A DNA stretch of 64,000 nucleotides from Microbacterium sp. Its GTDB lineage: Bacteria > Actinomycetota > Actinomycetes > Actinomycetales > Microbacteriaceae. The translations under genes were made by a program, and so were the position numbers. The DNA lies in contig NZ_JAPSHY010000015.1 in assembly GCF_031179285.1 (NCBI RefSeq), positions 19,254 to 83,253 of the forward strand. Reading direction: 5' to 3'. The notes beneath the pieces are model-generated. The model was not told where the DNA came from. It worked only from the letters and a program-made list of their open reading frames with translations, and ran no database searches. Shown here piece by piece: positions 57,945 through 64,000 of the stretch; position 1 is the first letter of the stretch; every line of letters begins with the position of its first letter.

Positions 57945-58996
57945 GCCGTCCGACGAGCTCAGGAACCATCCTGAGGCCCCGACCCGCTTCCGCGGGTCCC
58001 GGGAGCCGGAAGCCGCGACGCTCTCCCTGGGTGGGCGTCGGTCTCGGTGCCGGCATCGTCGCCCTGCTGTTCCTCATCGACCTCTTCTTGCCGACGCTGT
58101 TCAGCGCGACGCTTCCGACGCGCGCTCAGGACGGCCTCACCCTCGCGCTGAGCGTGCTGATCGAGGCGCTGCCGTTCGTCATCCTCGGCGTGCTGCTGTC
58201 GATCGTCGTTCAGGTCTGGCTGCCCGCCGACGTCATCCACCGCTGGCTACCCAGGCGCGCGTGGGCTCGCCGAGCGGTGCTTTCACTGCTGGGGATGCTG
58301 ATCCCGGTGTGCGAGTGCGGCAACGTGCCCTTCGCCCGCGGCCTCATGATGCGGGGGCTCGCTCCTGCCGAGGCGATGACGTTCCTGATCGCTGCGCCCA
58401 TCGTCAACCCGATCGTGATCCTCACCACGCACGCAGCGTTCGGCTGGGACGGCGGCATCCTCATCGCCCGCCTCGTCGGCGGCTACCTGATCGCGAACCT
58501 CATCGGGTGGATCTACAGCCGGCATCCCTCACCCGACGCCCTCCTCACCGAGCGCTTCGTCGAGACGTGCGAGCGCGTCTCACACGAGCCGGGCACCCCG
58601 GTGCGCCGGAGCCTCACCCAGTTCCTCGTCGAGCTGCGCGCGGTGATGCCCGCCCTCGTGATCGGCTCGGCACTGGCCGGCGCCGTGCAGGTGTTGATCC
58701 CGCGCGATGTGCTGCTGGCCATCGGCTCGAACCCGGTGCTGTCGATCCTCGCGATGATGGCGCTTGCGATGACGGTGGCGATCTGCTCGAACGTCGACGC
58801 GTTCTTCGCGCTGTCATTCGCCTCGACGTTCTCGTCGGGCGCGCTCATCGCCTTCCTGCTGGTGGGCCCCCTCGTCGACATCAAGATGCTCGCGCTGATG
58901 CGCACCACCTTCACCGCCCGCACCCTCTCCGGTGTCGTCGGCGTAGTGCTGCTGTCGGCCTTCGTGATCGGGATCGGGGTGAACGTCTTTGTCTGA
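57941..58996 (+). CDS. PF03773-type permease (YcgR-like)
   Basis: A 351-residue membrane protein with about ten helices. IPVCECGNVPFARGLMMRGLAPAEAMTFLIAAPIVNPIVI carries the conserved CECGxVP and NPI motifs, and VAICSNVDAFFALSFAS the CSxxDAF motif. Relatives include ArsP-like permeases and B. subtilis YcgR, which belongs to the Zur regulon with YcgQ. Cysteines may bind metal. GTG 57941 overlaps the zur stop (GTGA). The substrate is not certain; zinc is inferred from context. Confidence 0.82.
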   Translation: MSRPTSSGTILRPRPASAGPGSRKPRRSPWVGVGLGAGIVALLFLIDLFLPTLFSATLPTRAQDGLTLALSVLIEALPFVILGVLLSIVVQVWLPADVIHRWLPRRAWARRAVLSLLGMLIPVCECGNVPFARGLMMRGLAPAEAMTFLIAAPIVNPIVILTTHAAFGWDGGILIARLVGGYLIANLIGWIYSRHPSPDALLTERFVETCERVSHEPGTPVRRSLTQFLVELRAVMPALVIGSALAGAVQVLIPRDVLLAIGSNPVLSILAMMALAMTVAICSNVDAFFALSFASTFSSGALIAFLLVGPLVDIKMLALMRTTFTARTLSGVVGVVLLSAFVIGIGVNVFV

Positions 58997-59771
58997 GCAT
59001 GCTTCCTCACGCGGACGCGCTCTCGCCACCCGGTGGCTGGGTGTCGGGCTCGCCGCCGCGATCGCCATCGTGACCCTGGGGCTCGGGTTCGCCGGTCAGT
59101 TGACGCTCTACATCAGCCCTGAGACGGTGTGGTTCGCGTGCGCGGCCGCCGTCGTGACGCTGGCGGGCGCGATCTGGTCGTGCACTCTTCCGCTGGGCAG
59201 CGAGACCGAGCACGGCCATGACCACGGTCATGAGCCGGACATCACGACAGAGGGCTCTCGCCGCCGAACACTCACGCTCGCCGGCACGATCTCGGCCGGT
59301 GTGGTGGCGACCGGGATGGTGATGGCCGCCGTGGTCCTGCCGCCGGCGTCGCTCTCGGTCGACCTCGCCATGTCGCGGGCAGGCGAAGACAGCACCCTCT
59401 TCGCCGGGGCCGACGATGTCTCGCTGGGTGTCGCCGACACGACGACGTTCGGCGTCGGCGAGTGGGCGAGCGTCTTCGCGACGGCCACGCGACCAGAGGC
59501 CTACGACGGCTCCTCCGTCACCCTCACCGGGTTCGTGACGCCCGCGGACTCGAACGCCGACGGCGTGCGCCTCACCCGCATGGTCATCACCCACTGCGTG
59601 ATCGACGCCCAGCCGGCGGCCGTGCCGGTCAGCGTCGATGCCGGGGAGTACCCGACGGGGCAGTGGGTGGAGGTCACGGGCACCGTGAAGGCGGATGCCG
59701 ACGGCACGCTGCGCATCGATCCGACCTCGGTCGTCGCGATCGACGAGCCGGGTGACCCCTATGAGTACTGA
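58989..59771 (+). CDS. TIGR03943-family permease subunit (YcgQ-like)
   Basis: A 260-residue protein partnering the YcgR-like permease. Two or three membrane helices lie in residues 12-62, and one near 91-115. A His-rich loop TEHGHDHGHEPD sits between. The C-terminal soluble domain (VTLTGFVTPADSNADGVRLTRMVITHCVIDAQPAAVPV) is the conserved OB-like part with ITHC. TTG 58989 overlaps the permease end by eight bases. It overlaps the next gene by eleven. Confidence 0.82.
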   Translation: MSEHASSRGRALATRWLGVGLAAAIAIVTLGLGFAGQLTLYISPETVWFACAAAVVTLAGAIWSCTLPLGSETEHGHDHGHEPDITTEGSRRRTLTLAGTISAGVVATGMVMAAVVLPPASLSVDLAMSRAGEDSTLFAGADDVSLGVADTTTFGVGEWASVFATATRPEAYDGSSVTLTGFVTPADSNADGVRLTRMVITHCVIDAQPAAVPVSVDAGEYPTGQWVEVTGTVKADADGTLRIDPTSVVAIDEPGDPYEY

Positions 59772-61434
59772 CGACGAGCGTCAGGGGCCCTCGCCGGTGC
59801 CCCGGACGCGAGCCGAGATGCGCGCGGCGCGAGAAGCAGCGGCCGCACAGGCAGCTGCGGAGGCGCAGGCAGCCGCCCCCGACGAGCCGGCCGCTGCGGA
59901 GGCTCCGGCCGCCCCCGACGAACCGACCGCTGCGAAGGCTCCGGCCATGCCAGAGGAGCCGACCGCTGCCGAGCCGCCGGCCATGCCGGACGAGCCGCCC
60001 GCCGCCGCCGCGTCCTCGACGGCGTCGGCCGGTCAGAGCGCACGACCGCCGGCATCCGCCCCCCGCCCGCACCGCCGGTTCCTGCTCGCGCTCGCCGCGG
60101 TACTCGGAATCCTCGTGCTGGTCGGCGCAGGGCTCGGGTTCGCCAGTCTCGTGCAGGGCCCACGCCTGACCGGCACCCAGGTCGACCCGGCCCAGGCGAT
60201 CGACTCCTCCGGCAGCCGCGTGATCCTCACGGCGAACCAGGCGCTCGCCGAGGTGGACCCGGCGCAGGTGACGGTCGAGCCGGCGGTGCCGTTCACGATC
60301 GATGCGGCCGGACGCGGCATCGGCATCCGCTTCACCGTTCCGCTCGACGACTCGACGACGTACACCGTCACCGTCGCCGACGCGAGGGGTGTCGGCGGCG
60401 GACCGAGCGCCGATCTGACCACGAGCTTCACCACCCCGGCATCCAGCCTGTTCCTCCTCCGCCGCGACGCCGAGGGCGACGACACGATCTTCCGCACCGA
60501 CCTCGCGGGCAAGGGTGTTCCGGTGTTCACGCACGAGCGCATCAACGACTTCCGCGCCACGTCGTCGCAGCTCGTCGTCTCTGTCGACGACGGCGATGCG
60601 GGCTCGCAGCTGCTCGTCATGAGCCGCGACGGGGATGATCAGCGCGAGCTCACCCTTCCCGGTGAAGGGTACGTCGGCGAGATCCAGGTGTCCGAGCGCG
60701 GGGGACTGGTGGGATACAGCTACTCCGACCGCGAACTCAGCGACACCTCGGGCCGCGCCAGCGTGCTGGTGACGCAGTCGCTGAGCGGCGAGGACGAGCC
60801 GAGAATCGTCGAGGTCGGCGGCGTCGAGGCGAGCATCTTCTCCTGGCAGTTCGTGCCCGACAGCGCCGCCGTGCTGTTCATCGACTTCGACGGTGCGCTC
60901 TCGCTGGTCGACCACTCCGGCGATGCCGGCGTGCAATCGCTCGGTCTCGCGGCCACGATCCAGGGGGTCTCCCGCGGCACCTACACGGCGATCGTCGAGC
61001 GCCTCGACGGCACGGTCGTCGAGCTGAACCTCGCCGACGGCTCCGAGCAGCCGCTCGCGGCATCCGAGCCCGACTACGGCCTCGCGACCACCATCACCCC
61101 GTTCCCCGGCGGCACGCTCCGGCACGTCGTCGCCCGCGATGATGTCGGCATGCCGACCGGCCAGGCCATCATCCGGGTCGATGAGGAAGGCGCGGCCACG
61201 CCACTGGTCGAGGTGGGGGCCACCGATTCGATCCTGCAGGCCTGCGCATCGCCGAGCGGGCAGTACGCCGCTGTCGTCATCGCCCCGAACCTCGCCGACA
61301 ACGACTACGACGACATGCTGCTGCCGCTGCCGCAGAAGCTCGAGACGCACCTCATCGACCTGGACTCGGGCGAGGAACTCGTCGCCCTCACGGGGTTCGA
61401 CGCCTCGTGGTGCCAGACGGCGCCGAGGTTCTGA
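59761..61434 (+). CDS. Membrane-anchored protein with an Ig-like domain and beta-propeller-like region
   Basis: A 557-residue protein of unknown function. Residues 1-100 are Ala/Pro/Glu-rich, with repeats such as PDEPTAAEAPAMPDEP. A membrane helix follows at ~105-128 (FLLALAAVLGILVLVGAGLGFA). Residues ~150-230 resemble a SbsA-type Ig-like domain (VTVEPAVPFTI, FTVPLDDSTTYTVTV). The rest looks like a TolB/WD-type propeller. ATG 59761 overlaps the preceding stop, so it is expressed with the zinc genes. An extracytoplasmic sensor or assembly role is only a guess. Confidence 0.65.
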   Translation: MSTDDERQGPSPVPRTRAEMRAAREAAAAQAAAEAQAAAPDEPAAAEAPAAPDEPTAAKAPAMPEEPTAAEPPAMPDEPPAAAASSTASAGQSARPPASAPRPHRRFLLALAAVLGILVLVGAGLGFASLVQGPRLTGTQVDPAQAIDSSGSRVILTANQALAEVDPAQVTVEPAVPFTIDAAGRGIGIRFTVPLDDSTTYTVTVADARGVGGGPSADLTTSFTTPASSLFLLRRDAEGDDTIFRTDLAGKGVPVFTHERINDFRATSSQLVVSVDDGDAGSQLLVMSRDGDDQRELTLPGEGYVGEIQVSERGGLVGYSYSDRELSDTSGRASVLVTQSLSGEDEPRIVEVGGVEASIFSWQFVPDSAAVLFIDFDGALSLVDHSGDAGVQSLGLAATIQGVSRGTYTAIVERLDGTVVELNLADGSEQPLAASEPDYGLATTITPFPGGTLRHVVARDDVGMPTGQAIIRVDEEGAATPLVEVGATDSILQACASPSGQYAAVVIAPNLADNDYDDMLLPLPQKLETHLIDLDSGEELVALTGFDASWCQTAPRF

Positions 61435-61435
61435 G

Positions 61436-62167
61436 ATGCCGGCGGAACCACGGGCTGCCGTCGCGCCGCTTCGCCGCGCCACGCGGGCCGAGCTCAGCGG
61501 CCTGCCCCTCGAGGTCGCGCCACTGCTCCTCGGAGGCCAGCTGCGCACGTCCGTCGCGATCGGTGACGAGCCGGCCGTCGAGGTGCGGCTGCGGATCACC
61601 GAGGTCGAGGCGTATCACGGCCACGGGACGGGGCCGGTCGCGGATCCGGGCTCGCACGCTCGCATGGGCCGTACCGCCCGCAACGCCACGATGTGGGGGG
61701 AGCCCGGGCATCTGTACGTGTACCTGAGCCACGGCATCCACTCGTGCGTGAACGTCGTCTGCGCACCCGAAGGCCAGGCGGGCGGTGTGCTGCTGCGTGC
61801 CGGTGAGGTCATCGGCGGGGTGGATGCCGCAGTCCGGCGTCGCCGGGTCGAGCAGCCGCTGAGCCGCACGGCACTGCGGGACCTCGCGCGCGGTCCCGGC
61901 CGATTCGGGCAGGCGTCGGGGCTGCGTCACCCGCTCCACGACGGCATCGACCTCGTCACGGGCGAGCCGCTCCACGGCGCGAGCGCCGAACTGTGGCTCG
62001 CCGAACCGCTCGAGCATGTCGCATCGGGACCGCGCGTGGGCGTCGCGGGTGTCGCCGGAACGGCGGCGTTCCCCTGGCGGTTCTGGATCCCGGATGAGCC
62101 GACCGTGTCGCCGTTCCGATGGGGGCGCGGTGCCGCCGAAGCCGCCGCCACCGCCGCTCATGACTGA
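61436..62167 (+). CDS. DNA-3-methyladenine glycosylase
   Basis: A 243-residue alkyladenine DNA glycosylase (AAG/Mpg type) that removes alkylated purines. RLRITEVEAYHGHGTGP holds the catalytic Glu in EVEAY, RMGRTARNATMWGEPGHLYVYLSHGIHSCVNVV the DNA-binding core, and GPGRFGQASGL the later motif. ATG 61436 begins one base after the preceding TGA (TGAGATG). A palindrome at 62208-62225 follows the gene and may end it. Confidence 0.88.
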   Translation: MPAEPRAAVAPLRRATRAELSGLPLEVAPLLLGGQLRTSVAIGDEPAVEVRLRITEVEAYHGHGTGPVADPGSHARMGRTARNATMWGEPGHLYVYLSHGIHSCVNVVCAPEGQAGGVLLRAGEVIGGVDAAVRRRRVEQPLSRTALRDLARGPGRFGQASGLRHPLHDGIDLVTGEPLHGASAELWLAEPLEHVASGPRVGVAGVAGTAAFPWRFWIPDEPTVSPFRWGRGAAEAAATAAHD

Positions 62168-62207
62168 CCCCGCGGGCCACCCGGAGAGGCAGAACGAGCG
62201 GATGCCG

Positions 62208-62225
62208 GCACGGGATCGCCCGTGC
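62208..62225. terminator. Palindrome GCACGGG-atcg-CCCGTGC before the rpmB promoter
   Basis: A perfect 7-bp stem with a 4-base loop, directly abutting TAGACT (62226-62231), the likely rpmB -10. It may stop transcription from the glycosylase gene or act as an operator at the rpmB promoter. No T tail. Confidence 0.45.
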
Positions 62226-62370
62226 TAGACTGACTCTTTGTCTGCGCACACTCCTGTGCGCAGTTCGTGTGCCTCCCTCCTGAAGACCGAGTGATCGGAT
62301 CAGGGAGAGGTGTGCAGACAAGGGATCTTGGGTGAGGCCGTCGGTCTCACGGTAATGAAGGAGTCACATC
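62226..62370 (+). promoter_or_regulatory. rpmB promoter and structured 5' leader
   Basis: From TAGACT (62226-62231) to ATG 62371 there are about 130 leader bases. TTGTCTGC (62238-62245) can pair with GCAGACAA (62314-62321), enclosing hairpin GCACA-ctcc-TGTGC (62246-62259) and a second arm with CTCCTGA...TCAGGGAG around CCGA-gtga-TCGG (62287-62298). An alternative hairpin CTGCGCAC/GTGCGCAG (62242-62263) excludes part of the outer stem. This layout fits a ribosomal-protein autoregulatory leader. AAGGAG (62358-62363) is the ribosome site. Confidence 0.6.
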
Positions 62371-62607
62371 ATGGCAGCAGTGTGCCAGGTGACCGGAGCT
62401 GTTCCCGGCTTCGGACACAACATCTCGCACTCGCACCGTCGGACGAAGCGCCGCTTCGACCCGAACGTGCAGAAGAAGACCTATTTCGTGCCGTCGCTCG
62501 GTCGTAAGATCACGCTGAACGTGTCGGCAAAGGGCATCAAGGTGATCGACGTCCGCGGCATCGAGAACGTCGTCAAGGACCTCCAGGCGAAGGGTGTGAA
62601 GCTCTAA
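62371..62607 (+). CDS. rpmB: 50S ribosomal protein L28
   Basis: A 78-residue ribosomal protein. [34 protein letters not shown] is the family start, and [24 protein letters not shown] the end. Only one Cys is present, so the zinc-ribbon CxxC pairs are missing (the C- form). AAGGAG precedes ATG 62371. It is the first gene of a three-gene unit and overlaps rpmG by one base (TAATG). Confidence 0.95.
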   Translation: MAAVCQVTGAVPGFGHNISHSHRRTKRRFDPNVQKKTYFVPSLGRKITLNVSAKGIKVIDVRGIENVVKDLQAKGVKL

Positions 62608-62777
62608 TGGCCAAGAAGGCTCAGGACGTACGTCCCATCATCAAGCTCCGTTCGACGGCGGGCACCGGTTACACCTACGTGACCAAGAAGAACCGTCGCA
62701 ACACCCCCGACCGCCTTGTGCTGAAGAAGTATGACCCGGTCATCCGTCAGCACGTCGAATTCCGCGAGGAGCGTTAA
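62607..62777 (+). CDS. rpmG: 50S ribosomal protein L33
   Basis: A 56-residue protein. It begins [19 protein letters not shown], continues [17 protein letters not shown], and ends [12 protein letters not shown]. All zinc-binding cysteines are missing, so it is the C- form. It starts on the last base of the rpmB stop and stops two bases before rpsN, so the three are translated from one message. Identification is by hand translation. Confidence 0.93.
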   Translation: MAKKAQDVRPIIKLRSTAGTGYTYVTKKNRRNTPDRLVLKKYDPVIRQHVEFREER

Positions 62778-62779
62778 TC

Positions 62780-63085
62780 ATGGCGAAGAAGAGCAAGATC
62801 GCTCGTAACGAGCAGCGCAAGGTCGTCGTCGAGCGTTACGCCGAGCGTCGCGCCGAGCTGAAGAAGACCCTCGTCGACCCGAACGCCACCGACGAGGCCC
62901 GCGAGGCCGCCCGTGTCGGCCTGCAGAAGCTGCCGCGCAACGCATCGCCGGCCCGCGTGCGTTCGCGCGACGCCATCGACGGCCGCCCGCGCGGCGTGCT
63001 GACGAAGTTCGGCATCTCGCGTGTGCGCTTCCGTGACATGGCCCACCGTGGCGAGCTGCCCGGTGTGACCAAGTCGAGCTGGTAA
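62780..63085 (+). CDS. rpsN: 30S ribosomal protein S14 (zinc-free form)
   Basis: A 101-residue S14. [32 protein letters not shown] is the start, [54 protein letters not shown] the conserved end. It is the longer S14 type without CxxC zinc motifs. In other actinobacteria C- forms of L28, L33 and S14 are grouped and repressed by Zur, but no Zur box is evident upstream here. Followed by duplicated terminators. Confidence 0.94.
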   Translation: MAKKSKIARNEQRKVVVERYAERRAELKKTLVDPNATDEAREAARVGLQKLPRNASPARVRSRDAIDGRPRGVLTKFGISRVRFRDMAHRGELPGVTKSSW

Positions 63086-63106
63086 GCACCACCACGCTGT
63101 TGGAAC

Positions 63107-63181
63107 GGGGCGGGGTTCTTCGGAACCTCGCCCCTTTCGCGTGCCCGGGGTTCTTCGGAACCTCGCCCCTTTCGCGTGCCC
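63107..63181 (+). terminator. Two tandem terminators formed by a 35-bp perfect duplication
   Basis: GGGGCGGGGTTC (63107-63118), TTCG tetraloop, GAACCTCGCCCC (63123-63134), then TTTCGCG form a hairpin with one G-T pair. The 35 bases 63112-63146 are repeated exactly at 63147-63181, giving a second hairpin arm set (GGGGTTC-ttcg-GAACCTC). Transcription from the ribosomal genes ends here. Confidence 0.8.
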
Positions 63182-63191
63182 GGGGCGGCGG

Positions 63192-63506
63192 TCAGCGCTG
63201 GCCGGGCATATTGAGATCGTCCGGGTCCACCTCGACATCGCCGACGTCATCCGGCCCGCCGGTACCGGGCGTCACCCGGACGTCGTCCGGGTCGATGTCG
63301 TCATCGAGGGTCTCGGGGAGCGGGTCGCGCTGCTTCTGCTGGGTCTCGGTCTCGCTCGCGGGACTGTAGGACATGTCCTTGCGGACGATGTCGCTCTCTG
63401 AAGCACCCGAGTCCGCAGAACCGGCCGAGTCAGACGCCTGCGGAGGCGCGGGGGGAAGCTCACCGGTCTCACCGGCGGCGAATCTGGATCGATCGTCAGC
63501 ATTCAT
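63192..63506 (-). CDS. Hypothetical acidic protein
   Basis: A 104-residue acidic, low-complexity protein: MNADDRSRFAAGETGELPPAPPQASDSAGS, then DIDPDDVRVTPGTGGPDDVGDVEVDPDDLN. It is rich in Asp, Pro and Ser and has no membrane helix or recognised domain, so it is probably disordered. ATG 63506 is the first plausible start; longer frames look non-coding. It converges on the ribosomal gene terminators. Confidence 0.5.
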   Translation of the reverse strand: MNADDRSRFAAGETGELPPAPPQASDSAGSADSGASESDIVRKDMSYSPASETETQQKQRDPLPETLDDDIDPDDVRVTPGTGGPDDVGDVEVDPDDLNMPGQR

Positions 63507-63767
63507 GAGAGCGACGTTATGCCGCGGTGCCGGCCGGCGCGCAGCCCTTGACAAACCACGACGCCCGTCTTGTGAACGCTGTGGAGCCACTGATTTCTGT
63601 GACCAGAGTGACCAATGTGACACGACACGCTGCAGAATTCACGGAAACCCGCGAAATGACGCGGAAATGAGGGCAGTGGTTGGTACATTCAAGGCGGTCA
63701 CTCGACCAGGGGCATCCGCCCCGACACCAACAACGATGCGACGGGATCTTCGTCGCTGGAGGATGAC
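63507..63767. other. Divergent upstream region of the HU gene
   Basis: 261 bases relatively rich in A+T for this genome. TTGACA occurs at 63548-63553 but has no matching -10 at normal distance; TACATT near 63684 is a candidate -10 for the HU gene. GGAGG at 63758-63762 is its ribosome site. No gene is visible. Confidence 0.4.
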
Positions 63768-64000
63768 ATGGCTGACAAGTCCATCACCAAGACCGAGCTC
63801 GTCGCGAGCATCGCAAGCGCCACGGGCCAGAGCCAGGCCACCGTCTCCGGTGTCCTCGACGCACTCTTCTCCACGGTCTCCGACGCCGTTGCCAAGGGCA
63901 GCAAGGTCTCGATCCCGGGCTGGATCTCGTTCGAGCAGGTCGACACCGCCGCTCGCACCGGCCGCAACCCGCAGACCGGCGCCGAGATCAAGATCCCGGC
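63768..64000 (+). CDS. HU-family nucleoid protein, N-terminal part
   Basis: The first 77 residues of a HU/IHF-type DNA-binding protein: KTELVASIASATGQSQATVSGVLDALFSTVSDAV, then GSKVSIPGWISFEQVDTAARTGRNPQTGAEIKIP, the DNA-bending beta arm with RNPQTG. The gene runs off the right edge, so it is unknown whether it has the Lys/Ala-rich C-terminal tail of mycobacterial HupB. ATG 63768 has GGAGG before it. Confidence 0.92.
   Translation, partial: MADKSITKTELVASIASATGQSQATVSGVLDALFSTVSDAVAKGSKVSIPGWISFEQVDTAARTGRNPQTGAEIKIP

Noticed and set aside
59674..61599. Minus-strand frame of 641 codons
   Set aside because: Antisense to the propeller-like protein gene, and its product has no recognisable domain.
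62371..63085. Zur-controlled ribosomal paralogue operon
   Set aside because: Proteins are zinc-free forms, but I find no TGAnAAnnnTTnTCA-type site upstream, so Zur control is not claimed.
63548..63553. TTGACA as HU promoter -35
   Set aside because: The bases 16-18 downstream do not form a credible -10, and the HU start is over 200 bases away.

Overview
The window looks like chromosome from a high-G+C actinobacterium of the family Microbacteriaceae, most likely Microbacterium. This rests on the G+C-rich codon use, the frequent ggatgc/gcatcc words, a CmtR-type ArsR regulator, ClgR-like and Zur regulators, a BkdABC-type dehydrogenase and many apparently leaderless genes. The genus is an inference from sequence character, not from a search. 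I recognised no rRNA, tRNA, CRISPR array, transposase or integrase.

Bases 1-16770 are accessory and regulator-rich. They hold an M23 peptidase, a TetR regulator, a DHA2 drug exporter broken by a 2-base insertion, an ECF sigma factor coupled to a CxxC redoxin, an imine-reductase-like enzyme behind a clear palindrome, a divergent HxlR/MFS pair around a perfect operator, a CmtR/CDF metal unit, and a two-HTH MerR regulator followed by an SDR gene. Between the last two sits a 1.9-kb cassette (hydrolase plus HTH regulator) bounded by an exact 20-bp direct repeat; it appears to have split a merR-SDR translational couple.

Bases 16770-32030 carry a DUF808 membrane protein, msrB-msrA, katA with its Fur-family regulator, a LacI-controlled glycoside ABC operon ending in a GH130 enzyme, an alpha/alpha-toroid protein, a DnaJ-domain protein and a MATE exporter. 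Bases 32030-43300 contain an Lrp/gamma-lyase pair, a two-gene ClpP unit whose second subunit lacks the catalytic serine beside a ClgR-like regulator, a mercaptopyruvate sulfurtransferase between related repeat arrays, purB with no conventional start codon, a low-molecular-weight phosphatase, and a small protein plus hydrolase pair.

Bases 43350-54505 are metabolic: hisC, a branched-chain/pyruvate dehydrogenase E1alpha-E1beta-E2 operon, and a ROK-controlled alpha-glucoside ABC operon with a GH13 enzyme. Bases 54500-61434 form a zinc-homeostasis locus: a Zur-like box, znuA-znuC-znuB, zur, a YcgR/YcgQ-like permease pair and a membrane-anchored propeller-like protein. The window closes with a 3-methyladenine glycosylase, zinc-free ribosomal protein genes rpmB-rpmG-rpsN behind a structured leader, duplicated terminators, and the start of an HU gene.

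A recurring theme is leaderless expression: at least seven genes place a TAnnnT -10 box only 6-7 bases before the start codon. Tight ATGA/GTGA overlaps mark most operons. The intergenic gaps contain several families of palindromic repeats.
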